This document shows, piece after piece, positions 1 to 8,478 of a stretch of 64,000 nucleotides of DNA; positions within the stretch are counted from its first letter, which is position 1; every line of letters begins with the position of its first letter. A program made the position numbers and the translations under genes. This DNA is from Marinomonas foliarum (GTDB lineage: Bacteria > Pseudomonadota > Gammaproteobacteria > Pseudomonadales > Marinomonadaceae), in contig NZ_QPJQ01000005.1 of the NCBI RefSeq assembly GCF_003337275.1, forward strand, positions 1-64,000, read 5' to 3'. The notes under the pieces were generated by a model. That model was not told where the DNA came from, did no database searches, and saw only the letters and a program-made list of their open reading frames with translations.

Positions 1-95
1 CGCACGTCCGAGTAGGAAACGGTTGGTGAAACAACCGGTTTCGTCAGGTAGACATACCCTGCGAAACAGAAATACTTGCAACTTTCAGGTCGCAC
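1..95. other. Unexplained sequence upstream of the gcd fragment, with hairpins
   Basis: None of the three forward frames encodes Gcd here. It holds a hairpin at 16-41 (GGTTG and CAACC arms inside AAAC/GTTT arms, loop GTGAAA) and a second one around 45-61 (CAGG-TA against TACCCTG). The hexamer CGCACG occurs at 1-6 and again at 91-96. It may be the end of an inserted element or a degraded gene; the sequence alone does not say which. Confidence 0.35.
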
Positions 96-722
96 GAGCA
101 GGGAACCATTGTTTATCCGGGTAACTTTGGGGTGTTTAACTGGGGGAGTATCGCGGTCGATCCTAAACGTCAGCAAATGTTTGGTATGCCGCTTTATTTA
201 GCGTTTACATCTACTTTAGTACCAAAAGATGGTGTTGATTTAGGTGAGGCAAATAAAGGTGAGCAGGGGTTAAATTCAAATGAAGGCGCAGACTATGCAG
301 TTGAGTTAAAACCTTTCTTGTCACCATTGGGTGTCCCTTGTCAGCAACCACCTTGGGGTTATGTGGCTGGTGTGGATCTTAAAACGGGTAAGACGGCTTG
401 GAAACACAAAAATGGTACCATTGAAGATATGACGCCATTCAAGTTGCCAATTGAAATGGGTATGCCCGGTATTGGTGGGCCCGTTATCACGGATGGTGGT
501 GTTGTCTTTATGGCGGCGGCAGTAGATAACTATTTACGAGCTTATGATTTGTCTACTGGTAAAGAGTTATGGAAAGGTCGTTTACCAGCGGGTGGCCAAG
601 CAACACCAATGACATACCTAAACAGTAAGGGTGAGCAAATGGTTGTTCAAGTAGCTGGTGGCCATGGCTCTATTGGCACCACAATTGGCGATTATGTGGT
701 TGCTTATAAGTTGAAAAAATAA
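96..722 (+). CDS. gcd: PQQ-dependent membrane glucose dehydrogenase, 3' fragment
   Basis: This is the C-terminal part of a quinoprotein glucose dehydrogenase of the Gcd type, which oxidises glucose to gluconolactone in the periplasm and passes electrons to ubiquinone. Visible family features are the beta-propeller blade repeats with Trp-docking sequences (GVDLKTGKTAWKHK and AYDLSTGKELWKGRLPAGG), the NPFLSP-like segment LKPFLSPLGVPC and the GGHGSIGTTIGDYVVAY ending, all closely matching the E. coli Gcd C terminus. The homologous frame can be followed back only to about position 96 (EQGTIVYPGNFGVFNW). Further upstream it shows no resemblance to Gcd and meets an in-frame TGA at 27-29, although a complete Gcd is about 800 residues long. 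The gene may be broken just inside the window; a late GTG at 132 exists but would not give a functional enzyme. Family assignment is secure, integrity is not. Confidence 0.8.
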   Translation, partial: EQGTIVYPGNFGVFNWGSIAVDPKRQQMFGMPLYLAFTSTLVPKDGVDLGEANKGEQGLNSNEGADYAVELKPFLSPLGVPCQQPPWGYVAGVDLKTGKTAWKHKNGTIEDMTPFKLPIEMGMPGIGGPVITDGGVVFMAAAVDNYLRAYDLSTGKELWKGRLPAGGQATPMTYLNSKGEQMVVQVAGGHGSIGTTIGDYVVAYKLKK

Positions 723-774
723 TATTCAAACTGAGTTTTTCTTATAAATAGGCTGTCTTTATAGCCTTCAACAG

Positions 775-825
775 GTCCAGTATTGAAATGCCCAGAAAGC
801 GGGTGGTTTTAATACTGGACTTTTT
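775..825 (+). terminator. Intrinsic terminator after gcd fragment
   Basis: A perfect 10-bp stem (GTCCAGTATT at 775-784, AATACTGGAC at 811-820) is followed by TTTTT. The 26-nt loop contains a small inner CCC/GGG stem. Confidence 0.75.
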
Positions 826-895
826 ATTAGCTTAATATCTCATATAGCGATATTGAATAAAAAATATTTTCATGGGTGTTTTTTGTTATAACGTT

Positions 896-923
896 TTGTG
901 ACAACGACATTGCTAATTATTAT
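896..923 (+). promoter_or_regulatory. Possible sigma-70 promoter for the NhaC-type gene
   Basis: TTGTGA at 896-901 and TATTAT at 918-923 are separated by 16 bp, which would place transcription start near 930, about 87 nt before the antiporter start. Prediction by eye only. Confidence 0.35.
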
Positions 924-1016
924 TGGTCTCGTGGACTACTTTTTACTATCATTCGCGCCTTTCTTCCCTATGACCAAAAGTTGCAGGGTTAACTCAATCT
1001 GGAATCCTCAGACGAT

Positions 1017-2342
1017 ATGACTTCTAAATCTCCTCTGGCATTGCTGCCATTGTTACTTTTCCTTGTTCTTTTTGTTGGCAGCGGCCTTTGGTATCAGTCT
1101 GAAGGTGTGGATTTTGCCTTCTATCAGATCTCTGCTCCTGTCGCTATTTTGCCTGCGATCGCCTTGGCGATTCTATTAGGAAAAGGACACTTTAATCAGC
1201 GTATTGAAACTTTTATTCAAGGTGTGGGTGATAATACGATTATTACCATGATCTTGATTTATCTATTGGCTGGTGCCTTTGCTAATGTGGCAAAAAGCGT
1301 TGGTGGTGTTGATGCCACTGTTAACTTTGGCCTGAGCATTGTTCCTGCTTCGTTATTGTTGCCAGGCTTGTTTGTTATCACGGCATTTGTTGCTACTTCT
1401 ATGGGAACGTCCATGGGAACGATTGCCGCCATCGCGCCAATAGCGATTGGGGTTGCCGAAGCTGCAGATTTACCTTTGTTGCTAACGGTAGGTACCGTCA
1501 TTGGTGGTGCTATGTTTGGCGATAATTTGTCGATTATTTCCGACACTACTATTGCAGCAACACGAACTCAGGGCTGTGATATGCGTGACAAATTCCGCAT
1601 GAACTTCAAAATTGCCTTGCCTGCGGCATTAGCGGCTTTGGTGTGGTTGTTTTTCCAGAGTGGCGAAGCGCAAATTGCTGATGTTCAAGATTACGAGCTG
1701 ATTCGTGTCCTGCCTTATGTGGCTGTCTTAGGCTTGGCTGTGGCTGGTGTTAACGTTATGTTGGTGCTGTTCAGCGGTATTATTTTAGCAGGTGTGATTG
1801 GTTTGACCATGCAACCTGATTATTCTGTCGCTTCTTGGTCGGCAGATATTTATGCTGGTTACACTGGCATGCAGGAAATTTTGATTCTTTCCTTGTTGAT
1901 TGGTGGTCTTGCTGCGTTAATGAAATCGCAAGGCGGCTTGGCTTGGTTGGTTAGTGCGATTGAACGTATTAGCCGTGCTTTAGGTGCGAAAGCGGGCTCT
2001 ACTCGTGCTGGTGAACTGAGCATCAGTGCCGCTGTTGCATTGACTAATTTATGTACCGCTAATAATACAGTGTCTATTTTAATTAATGGTTCTGTCGCAA
2101 AAGACATTGCTGAGCGCTACAATGTTGATCCGAAACGCAGTGCTAGCTTGTTGGATATTTTTTCTTGTGTAGTGCAAGGTATCTTGCCCTACGGTGCACA
2201 AATCCTATTAGCTTCCTCTTTAGCAAAGGTGTCACCATTTGAGCTTATTGGTTATGTCCAATACAGTTGGTTATTGGCCGTTGCTGCTTTGATTTCTATC
2301 TTTATTGGCTGGCCAAAAGGCGCAAAAGCAAATAACGCTTAG
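1017..2342 (+). CDS. Na+/H+ antiporter, NhaC family
   Basis: A 441-residue polytopic inner-membrane protein with about 10-12 hydrophobic segments beginning at residue 8. It belongs to the NhaC-type ion transporter group: the segment GTSMGTIAAIAPIAIGVA (about residues 127-144), then GGAMFGDNLSIISDTTIAATRTQGC (GDNLSIISDTT is the conserved core) and, in the second half, TNLCTANNTVSILI. These proteins exchange Na+ for H+ and help in sodium and alkaline pH tolerance, fitting a marine host. Some members of this group instead exchange amino acids or organic acids, so the substrate is inferred. It stands alone, with a terminator before and after. The start ATG has only a weak ribosome-binding site (GGAA about 14 nt upstream). 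Confidence 0.85.
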   Translation: MTSKSPLALLPLLLFLVLFVGSGLWYQSEGVDFAFYQISAPVAILPAIALAILLGKGHFNQRIETFIQGVGDNTIITMILIYLLAGAFANVAKSVGGVDATVNFGLSIVPASLLLPGLFVITAFVATSMGTSMGTIAAIAPIAIGVAEAADLPLLLTVGTVIGGAMFGDNLSIISDTTIAATRTQGCDMRDKFRMNFKIALPAALAALVWLFFQSGEAQIADVQDYELIRVLPYVAVLGLAVAGVNVMLVLFSGIILAGVIGLTMQPDYSVASWSADIYAGYTGMQEILILSLLIGGLAALMKSQGGLAWLVSAIERISRALGAKAGSTRAGELSISAAVALTNLCTANNTVSILINGSVAKDIAERYNVDPKRSASLLDIFSCVVQGILPYGAQILLASSLAKVSPFELIGYVQYSWLLAVAALISIFIGWPKGAKANNA

Positions 2343-2362
2343 TAACAAGCAATAGGTTTTAT

Positions 2363-2409
2363 AAAGCCTGCGTACTTAGTGGTTATTCACTCAGTAGGCG
2401 GGCTTTTTT
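2363..2409 (+). terminator. Intrinsic terminator after the NhaC-type gene
   Basis: AAAGCCTGC-GTACT pairs imperfectly with AGTA-GGCGGGCTTT and a T-run follows (TTTTTT). The loop is long but the GC core is followed directly by U residues. Confidence 0.6.
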
Positions 2410-2481
2410 GTGTCTTAAATTTAGCATCGGGTATCGTATCTTTTCCGTCAAACGTCATTATTTTTTAAATAAGGAAAGCTC

Positions 2482-3372
2482 TTGAAACATGGATCTCATC
2501 TGAAAGCTGAAATGATATTAGTCTTCGTCACTATTTTGGCGGGTTTTGGTTGGATATTTTCAAAAGAAGCCATAGCAGGGATGCCGCCGCAGTTTTTTAT
2601 GGGAGTGCGCTTTATTGTTGCTGGTTTTGTTCTGTATCTTGTTGGACTGAAATATTTCCAAGGGCTGAACTGGCAGGGTGTTAAGCGGGCCGGATTGGTT
2701 GGCTTGGTAATGGGGGTCACCATGATGTTTTGGGTGAAAGGATTGGATCAAGGTTCTAACTTGGGTGTTGGGGCATTTATCGCTAGCCTTGGTGTTGTTT
2801 TGGTACCTTTGATTGCTCGTTTTATGTTTGGCGCGAGACCGCCTTTGAGTATTTGGCTTGCTTTGCCTGTGGCTGTTTTAGGATTGGGCTTTTTGGCGTT
2901 GGATAATGGTTTGGATTTTGAATTCGCTCATGTGTACTTTTTCTGCTCGGCATTGGGTATGGCGTTTCAGCTGAATTTATTATCCCGGTTTTCTATGCGG
3001 ATGCATGTTTTGGTATTAACGACGATCCAGCTGTCTGTTGCGGGTTGTGTCTTACTGCTTCTATCGCTGCTCACTGAAACGCTTCCACATAGTATTAGTA
3101 TTGAGGTGGCCGGTTGGTTTCTAGCAAGTACCTTGATCGCTAGTAGTCTGAGGTTTTTGTTACAAACTTATGGGATGAGTTTAACGCCAGTAAGCCATGC
3201 AGCAGTTATTATGAATTTGGAGCCTGTTTGGACTGCCATTTTTGCTGTGTTTTGGTTTAGTGAGTCGATGTCTGGTGGTCAGGTGTTGGGCTGTTTCTTA
3301 ATCTTTATCGCGATGTTGATTAGTCGTTGGCCTCAAATTAGGTCCATATTTAAACCGTCTAAGTATTCATAA
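2482..3372 (+). CDS. EamA/DMT-family permease
   Basis: A 296-residue protein of the drug/metabolite transporter superfamily, with about ten transmembrane segments arranged as two EamA repeats (roughly residues 8-140 and 150-285). Typical signs are the N-terminal FGWIFSKEAIAGMPPQFFMGVRF segment, split here as GWIFSKEA and PPQFFMGVRF, and the C-terminal HAAVIMNLEPVWTAIFAVFWF (core LEPVWTAIFA), which is the classic second-repeat signature. The TTG start is chosen because AAGGAA lies 5-6 nt upstream at 2471-2476, whereas the next in-frame ATG (2512) has no such site. Substrate unknown; it probably exports a small metabolite. It converges on the TetR gene. Confidence 0.85.
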   Translation: MKHGSHLKAEMILVFVTILAGFGWIFSKEAIAGMPPQFFMGVRFIVAGFVLYLVGLKYFQGLNWQGVKRAGLVGLVMGVTMMFWVKGLDQGSNLGVGAFIASLGVVLVPLIARFMFGARPPLSIWLALPVAVLGLGFLALDNGLDFEFAHVYFFCSALGMAFQLNLLSRFSMRMHVLVLTTIQLSVAGCVLLLLSLLTETLPHSISIEVAGWFLASTLIASSLRFLLQTYGMSLTPVSHAAVIMNLEPVWTAIFAVFWFSESMSGGQVLGCFLIFIAMLISRWPQIRSIFKPSKYS

Positions 3373-3400
3373 TGGAGGCTTTAAGGCATTGTGTGAATAT

Positions 3401-3973
3401 TCAATCTGGCAGAATAGTGTCTAAAGTTTGCTGATAGATTAGTTGTGTTTCTTCGTTAAAAGGTCTGCTTTGTGAGTCCCATCGAGCGAGCAAACCTTCT
3501 GTAAGCGTCACTAGTATTTCAATACGTGCGATGATTTCTCTTTCTTCCATTTTCGGGTAGTGAGATTGGAGAATCTTTACTGCGCGGCCTTGTAACCGGC
3601 GATTAGATTCCATATAAATTCTTTCAATAACAGAGTTGCGTGAGGCTTCTGCTTGGATTTCATAGTGCATCACCCTCATGTTATGAGTATCTTGATTTTC
3701 TTCAGAGAAATGTCGATTTAACCAATCTTTCTTATCTAAAAAAGAGGCCATAAACTGTAATCTTTTTTCGGTAAGCTGATCGACTAATGCGCAGATGATG
3801 TCATCTTTATGTGCAAAGTATCGATAAATTTGGCCGACGCTCAATCCAGCTGTTTTGGCAATTTCGCTCATGCTGGCTTTATGAAAGCCTTTAGCGAGGG
3901 CGTGTCGTTCAGTGGCATCAATAATGCATTGTTTTCGCTGATCGTTGTGGCGTGGTGGCTTAATAGATCTCAT
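3401..3973 (-). CDS. TetR/AcrR-family transcriptional repressor
   Basis: A 190-residue regulator with an N-terminal TetR helix-turn-helix at about residues 15-60 (SMSEIAKTAGLSVGQIYRYF, then HKDDI) and a variable ligand-binding C-terminal domain. It is divergent from the RND efflux genes and shares a 93-bp intergenic space containing a GAATG-GT-CATTC palindrome. By analogy with AcrR, MexR-like and NalC/TtgR systems it probably represses the pump operon and itself and releases DNA when it binds a pump substrate. The ligand is not evident from the sequence. Confidence 0.88.
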   Translation of the reverse strand: MRSIKPPRHNDQRKQCIIDATERHALAKGFHKASMSEIAKTAGLSVGQIYRYFAHKDDIICALVDQLTEKRLQFMASFLDKKDWLNRHFSEENQDTHNMRVMHYEIQAEASRNSVIERIYMESNRRLQGRAVKILQSHYPKMEEREIIARIEILVTLTEGLLARWDSQSRPFNEETQLIYQQTLDTILPD

Positions 3974-4012
3974 TTATTTGCACGTTTTGTCATATATCAG
4001 GTACATTTCTTG

Positions 4013-4039
4013 TATTATAGTGCTAGTGAATGGTCATTC
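4013..4039 (+). promoter_or_regulatory. Predicted -10 and TetR operator of the efflux operon
   Basis: TATTAT at 4013-4018 is a likely -10 element preceded directly by TG. A poor -35 (TTGTCA, 3987-3992) sits 20 bp upstream. Ten bases downstream lies GAATGGTCATTC (4028-4039), a perfect 5-bp inverted repeat around GT. A repressor bound there would block initiation. Site and promoter are inferred. Confidence 0.5.
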
Positions 4040-4066
4040 TCAATATTTCGAAAGGAAGTTTCCTCA

Positions 4067-5254
4067 ATGTTGTCTAAATCTAAGTATGCTTTAAGCGTGT
4101 TAGTCGTTTTTTTGTTGGCTGGTTGTCAAGAAGAGGCTGCTAAGTCTGATTCTGCTAAAGCGCCTGCTCCGAAAGTTCAAGTTGGAGTTGTTACTATTGA
4201 AGCCCAAAAAACGGATCTAATCGCTGAGTTACCCGGACGCACTACATCAAGCTTGGTGGCAGAAATACGTCCACAGGTTGGTGGGATTGTAAAGAAACGT
4301 TTTTTTGAAGAAGGGCAAAACGTTAAGACAGGCGACTTGCTATACGAATTGGATGACTCCACTTATGTCTCTTCTTATACACAAGCTCAAGCGGATTTAG
4401 AGTCTGCGAATGCAAGTCTCAAATCAGCGCAATTAAAACAAGAGCGTTACAGCGAGTTGCGTAAGCAAAACAATGTTTCTCAGCAAGATTTAGATGATGC
4501 CCAAGTTGCTTACCTAGAAGCTAGAGCGAAGCAAAAAGGTTCTGAGGCCGCATTAGAAAATGCTCAAATTAACTTGGGTTACACCGAAATTAAGTCACCT
4601 ATTGATGGTCGAATCGGTATCTCTCGTGTCACTGTGGGCGCCTTAGTGACTGCTAGCCAAGCAGCTGTGATGACAACGGTTCGTTCATTGGATCCTATTT
4701 TTGTTGATTTATCTCAAACCAGTTTAGACCAGCTGCAGCAGCGTACATTCCTAGCTCAAGATGGTGTTGAACGTGGCTCAAATAAAGTGTCTTTGATTCT
4801 AGAAGATGGTACTGAATACCAATATAAAGGTAGCTTGAAGGCCAGAGAAATAAGTGTTGATGAGTCAACTGGCAGTGTGACCTTGCGAGCTGAATTTCCA
4901 AATCCAGATAACCTTTTATTGCCTGGCATGTTTGTCCGCGGCTTGATCCACGAGTTAACGCATAACTCCGCGATCCTAGTGCCTCAGCAAGCAGTGTCTC
5001 GTGATGTGAAAGGTAATCCAGTTGCTTTGGTTGTGAATGATAATAATGTGGTTGAAAGCCGTATTCTAAAAGTTGAACGCACTCTGGCAAACCAATGGTT
5101 GGTGCTGTCTGGTATTAAATCGGGCGAGAAAGTGATTGTTGAAGGTTCAATGAAGGTCAAGTCTGGCGATGAGGTCACGACGGTTGCAATGAAACGAGAC
5201 AGTGAAACTGGTGTTATCGTCGATGCCAATGCTTCTTCGACTCAAGGGAATTAA
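4067..5254 (+). CDS. RND efflux periplasmic adaptor lipoprotein (AcrA/MexA family)
   Basis: A 395-residue membrane fusion protein linking an inner-membrane RND pump to an outer-membrane channel. It begins with a lipoprotein signal ending in the lipobox LAGC (Cys at about residue 20), followed by the beta-barrel/lipoyl half (GRTTSSLVAEIRPQVGGIV), a coiled-coil hairpin at about residues 95-155 (ADLESANASLKSAQLKQERY and onward), the second lipoyl half (IKSPIDGRIGISRVTVGALV) and the C-terminal membrane-proximal domain. The ATG at 4067 is chosen because AAAGGAAG lies 8-9 nt upstream and because it gives a proper signal peptide; the frame is open further upstream but that part overlaps the TetR gene. 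It is co-transcribed with the pump gene, 3 bp away. Confidence 0.93.
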   Translation: MLSKSKYALSVLVVFLLAGCQEEAAKSDSAKAPAPKVQVGVVTIEAQKTDLIAELPGRTTSSLVAEIRPQVGGIVKKRFFEEGQNVKTGDLLYELDDSTYVSSYTQAQADLESANASLKSAQLKQERYSELRKQNNVSQQDLDDAQVAYLEARAKQKGSEAALENAQINLGYTEIKSPIDGRIGISRVTVGALVTASQAAVMTTVRSLDPIFVDLSQTSLDQLQQRTFLAQDGVERGSNKVSLILEDGTEYQYKGSLKAREISVDESTGSVTLRAEFPNPDNLLLPGMFVRGLIHELTHNSAILVPQQAVSRDVKGNPVALVVNDNNVVESRILKVERTLANQWLVLSGIKSGEKVIVEGSMKVKSGDEVTTVAMKRDSETGVIVDANASSTQGN

Positions 5255-5257
5255 TCT

Positions 5258-8200
5258 ATGTTAGCTCACTTTTTTATCAATCGTCCGGTGTTCGCGTGGG
5301 TTATTTCCATTGCTATCATGTTGGCGGGGCTTGGCTCAATAACGGCCTTGCCAATATCTCAATACCCAAATGTGGCACCACCTACGATTAGTATTTCAGC
5401 GACCTATTCTGGTGCGTCAGCTGAAACGGTTGAGAACAGTGTTACTCAGGTCCTAGAGCAGCAACTGACTGGTCTTGATGGTTTGTTGTACTTTTCGTCA
5501 TCTAGTAGTTCTAGTGGCCGTGCGAGTATCAACGTCACTTTTGAGCAAGGTACGGATGCCGATATCGCTCAAGTACAAGTGCAAAATAAGATCCAGCAAA
5601 TTACGTCTAATTTGCCAACGTCTGTTCAGCAAAACGGTGTGGCTGTTCGCAAGGCTAACTCTGACTTTTTGATGGTAGCGGCTGTTTATGATGAGACAGA
5701 TAGAGATACGGCCAATGATATTTCAGACTTTTTAGTGTCAAGTATTCAGGATCCTGTTTCTCGTGTTGATGGTGTTGGTAGTATCCAAGTTTTTGGTGCT
5801 GCCTATGCAATGCGTGTTTGGTTGGATCCACTTAAACTGGCGTCTTATAAGCTGATGCCTTCTGATATTTCGGCGGCGATTAATGCGCAAAACACTCAGG
5901 TCGCTGCAGGTAGTCTCGGAGCTTACCCAATCATTAAAGGCCAAGAGCTGAATGTCACAGTAACGGCTCAATCTAAATTACAAACGGCAGAGCAGTTTAA
6001 AGACATCATACTTACTTATGATGATAGTGGTGCGACGGTCCGTTTGAGTGATGTTGCGAGAGTTGAGCTTGGTAGTGAGTCTTATGGCTATATCCCTCGT
6101 TTGAATAAACACCCTGCCTCTGGTTTAGCTGTGATGCTGGCGCCGGGCGCAAATGCTTTATCTACGTCAGAAGCGGTTAAAAAGACGTTAAATGATTTAT
6201 CCAACAGCTTGCCAGAAGGGTATAAGTTTTCTTTCCCTGTCGATAATACTGACTTTATTAAAATATCCATCGAGGAAGTGGTTAAAACTCTGTTTGAAGC
6301 CATTGCTTTGGTAATTATTGTCATGTTTATCTTCTTACAGAACTGGCGTGCGACGCTGATTCCTGCAATCGCAGTACCTGTTGTACTTTTGGGTACATTT
6401 GGTGTGTTAGAGGTGTTTGGTTTTTCCATTAATACGTTAACCATGTTCGGTGTTGTACTCTCTATCGGTTTGCTAGTCGATGACGCCATCGTGGTGGTTG
6501 AGAACGTTGAGCGAGTCATGGAAGAGGAGAAGCTCTCTCCCAAAGAGGCGACGATCAAGTCCATGAAGGAAATTACCAGTGCCCTAATTGGTATTGCAGT
6601 TGTGTTGTCTGCGGTATTCTTACCGATGGCATTCTTTAGTGGTTCTACGGGTGTTATTTATAGACAGTTTTCGATCACTATAGTAGCAGCCATGGTTCTA
6701 TCTGTGATTGTAGCGCTAACCTTAACGCCAGCCTTGTGTGCGACTCTATTAAAACCAAAGGATCACGCGAATGAGAAGAAGGGACTCGGTGGTTGGTTTA
6801 ATCGAAACTTTGATAGTGCAACAGGCAGATATTTTAATGGTGTTAGCCGTATTATTAAAAAGCCTATTCGCTGGATGCTGGTATACGGAATAATCGTTGC
6901 TGGTTTAAGTGGTTTGATGCTGAATTTACCATCTGGTTTCTTGCCAACAGAGGACCAAGGTCGAGTTATGGTCATGGTGTCGTTGCCTGAAGGCGCCTCT
7001 ATGTCTCGTACTGATAAGGTTATGCAAGAGGTGGAAACTTACTTCCTCGAGGCAGAGAAAGATAATGTTAATGACATTTTTACTATCTCTGGCTTTAACT
7101 TTATGGGAAGTGGTCAAAATGCAGGTATGGCATTTATTGCATTAAAAGATTGGAGTGAGCGAGTTGGCCCTGCAAATAGCGCAAGTGCAATTGTTGGGCG
7201 TTCTTACGGTGCTTTTGCTGGAATACGCGACGCACAAATTTTCTCTCTAATCCCGCCTTCAATCCAAGGTTTGGGTCAAAGTAGTGGCTTTACTTTCCAG
7301 CTTCAAGCGACAGGTAATACTGACCGTGAAACCTTGTTAGAAATGCGGAATAACTTGCTTGGTGATGCCAATGCAAGCCCATTATTGACAGGTGTTCGTT
7401 TGGGGTCTCAGTCTGAAGGGCCGCAGCTGTATATCGATATAGACCAAGAAAAGGCGTCAGCGCTTGGCTTGTCTTTATCTGACATAAGTTCGACCTTGAG
7501 CAGTGCGTGGGCTGGACGTTATATCAATGACTTTATCGACCGTGGACGTGTTAAGACTGTTTATATGCAAGGTGAAGCGGAATACCGCTCTTCCCCAGAA
7601 GATTTACAGCATTGGTACGTTCGAGGTGGTGACAATACGATGACGCCATTCTCTGCTTTTGCTAAAAGTGAGTGGACATATGGACCGAAGAGTTTATCTC
7701 GTTTTAACGGTTTGGCATCGTATGAAATTCAAGGCTCAGGTTCGCCTGGCGTGAGTTCTGGTGAGTCTATGGATGAATTGCAGCGTATTACAAGCAATTT
7801 ACCTGGTGTAACTGGTTCTTGGAGTGGCTTGTCTTATCAAGAGCGCTTGTCTAGTGGCCAAACGCAAATGTTGTACGCCATTTCGATTTTGGTTGTATTC
7901 CTATGTCTTGCTGCTTTGTACGAGAGCTGGACTGTGCCTTTCTCAGTGATCATGGTTATTCCTCTTGGGGTAATAGGTTCTGCTGCTGCGGCGCATTTGC
8001 GCGGGCTAGAAAATGATGTGTATTTTCAGGTCGCTTTATTAACCACCATAGGTTTGTCGTCTAAAAATGCGATCTTGATTGTTGAGTTTGCGGAAGCGGC
8101 CTATCGACGAGGTCTTGGGGTGTGGGATGCTGCAGCTCAAGCTGCTCGTTTGCGCTTACGCCCTATTATCATGACGTCGTTGGCATTTATGGTGGGAACC

Positions 8201-8386
8201 TTGCCATTAGCACTTTCTTCTGGCGCTGGTGCAAATAGCCGAATCTCTATTGGCTCAGGCATAGTTGGCGGTACCTTAACGGCAACCGTGCTGGCTATTT
8301 TCTTTGTGCCTTTATTCTTTGTGGTTGTACGTCGGATTTTTCCAAAACGTCCAGATGGATTATCGACTCAAGAAAACATAGAGTAA
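5258..8386 (+). CDS. RND multidrug efflux pump, inner-membrane component (AcrB/MexB-like, HAE1)
   Basis: A 1042-residue proton-driven exporter, the usual length for AcrB homologues. It shows the family start (ISQYPNVAPPTISISATYSG, about residues 34-53), twelve predicted membrane helices in two repeats with two large periplasmic loops, the proton-relay Asp pair in TM4 (GLLVDDAIVVVENVERVMEE; DD at about 407-408), and the TM10 Lys in GLSSKNAILIVEFA. It would form a tripartite pump with the adaptor just upstream. No outer-membrane factor gene follows, so it probably uses a TolC-like protein encoded elsewhere. The drug or solute range cannot be read from the sequence. Confidence 0.95.
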   Translation: MLAHFFINRPVFAWVISIAIMLAGLGSITALPISQYPNVAPPTISISATYSGASAETVENSVTQVLEQQLTGLDGLLYFSSSSSSSGRASINVTFEQGTDADIAQVQVQNKIQQITSNLPTSVQQNGVAVRKANSDFLMVAAVYDETDRDTANDISDFLVSSIQDPVSRVDGVGSIQVFGAAYAMRVWLDPLKLASYKLMPSDISAAINAQNTQVAAGSLGAYPIIKGQELNVTVTAQSKLQTAEQFKDIILTYDDSGATVRLSDVARVELGSESYGYIPRLNKHPASGLAVMLAPGANALSTSEAVKKTLNDLSNSLPEGYKFSFPVDNTDFIKISIEEVVKTLFEAIALVIIVMFIFLQNWRATLIPAIAVPVVLLGTFGVLEVFGFSINTLTMFGVVLSIGLLVDDAIVVVENVERVMEEEKLSPKEATIKSMKEITSALIGIAVVLSAVFLPMAFFSGSTGVIYRQFSITIVAAMVLSVIVALTLTPALCATLLKPKDHANEKKGLGGWFNRNFDSATGRYFNGVSRIIKKPIRWMLVYGIIVAGLSGLMLNLPSGFLPTEDQGRVMVMVSLPEGASMSRTDKVMQEVETYFLEAEKDNVNDIFTISGFNFMGSGQNAGMAFIALKDWSERVGPANSASAIVGRSYGAFAGIRDAQIFSLIPPSIQGLGQSSGFTFQLQATGNTDRETLLEMRNNLLGDANASPLLTGVRLGSQSEGPQLYIDIDQEKASALGLSLSDISSTLSSAWAGRYINDFIDRGRVKTVYMQGEAEYRSSPEDLQHWYVRGGDNTMTPFSAFAKSEWTYGPKSLSRFNGLASYEIQGSGSPGVSSGESMDELQRITSNLPGVTGSWSGLSYQERLSSGQTQMLYAISILVVFLCLAALYESWTVPFSVIMVIPLGVIGSAAAAHLRGLENDVYFQVALLTTIGLSSKNAILIVEFAEAAYRRGLGVWDAAAQAARLRLRPIIMTSLAFMVGTLPLALSSGAGANSRISIGSGIVGGTLTATVLAIFFVPLFFVVVRRIFPKRPDGLSTQENIE

Positions 8387-8421
8387 TTAGGCGTAGCTAA
8401 AAAGCAGAATCTTATGAGTAT

Positions 8422-8451
8422 AAAAAAGGAGCCGGCTTAGGCTCCTTTTTT
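8422..8451. terminator. Bidirectional intrinsic terminator
   Basis: AAAAAAGGAGCC pairs with GGCTCCTTTTTT around a 6-nt loop. It lies between the convergent RND pump and PhnE genes and works in both directions because both arms end in A/T runs. Confidence 0.85.
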
Positions 8452-8478
8452 GTGCAATAAACTGTTTACTGAAGAGAG

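Noticed and set aside
16..50. Group II intron domain V at the left edge
   Set aside because: The hairpin has a GTGAAA loop but lacks the 34-nt length, two-base bulge and AGC triad of domain V, so I do not name an intron.
3809..4066. 86-codon N-terminal extension of the RND adaptor
   Set aside because: It overlaps the tetR coding sequence and would bury the lipoprotein signal; the ATG at 4067 has a good ribosome-binding site.
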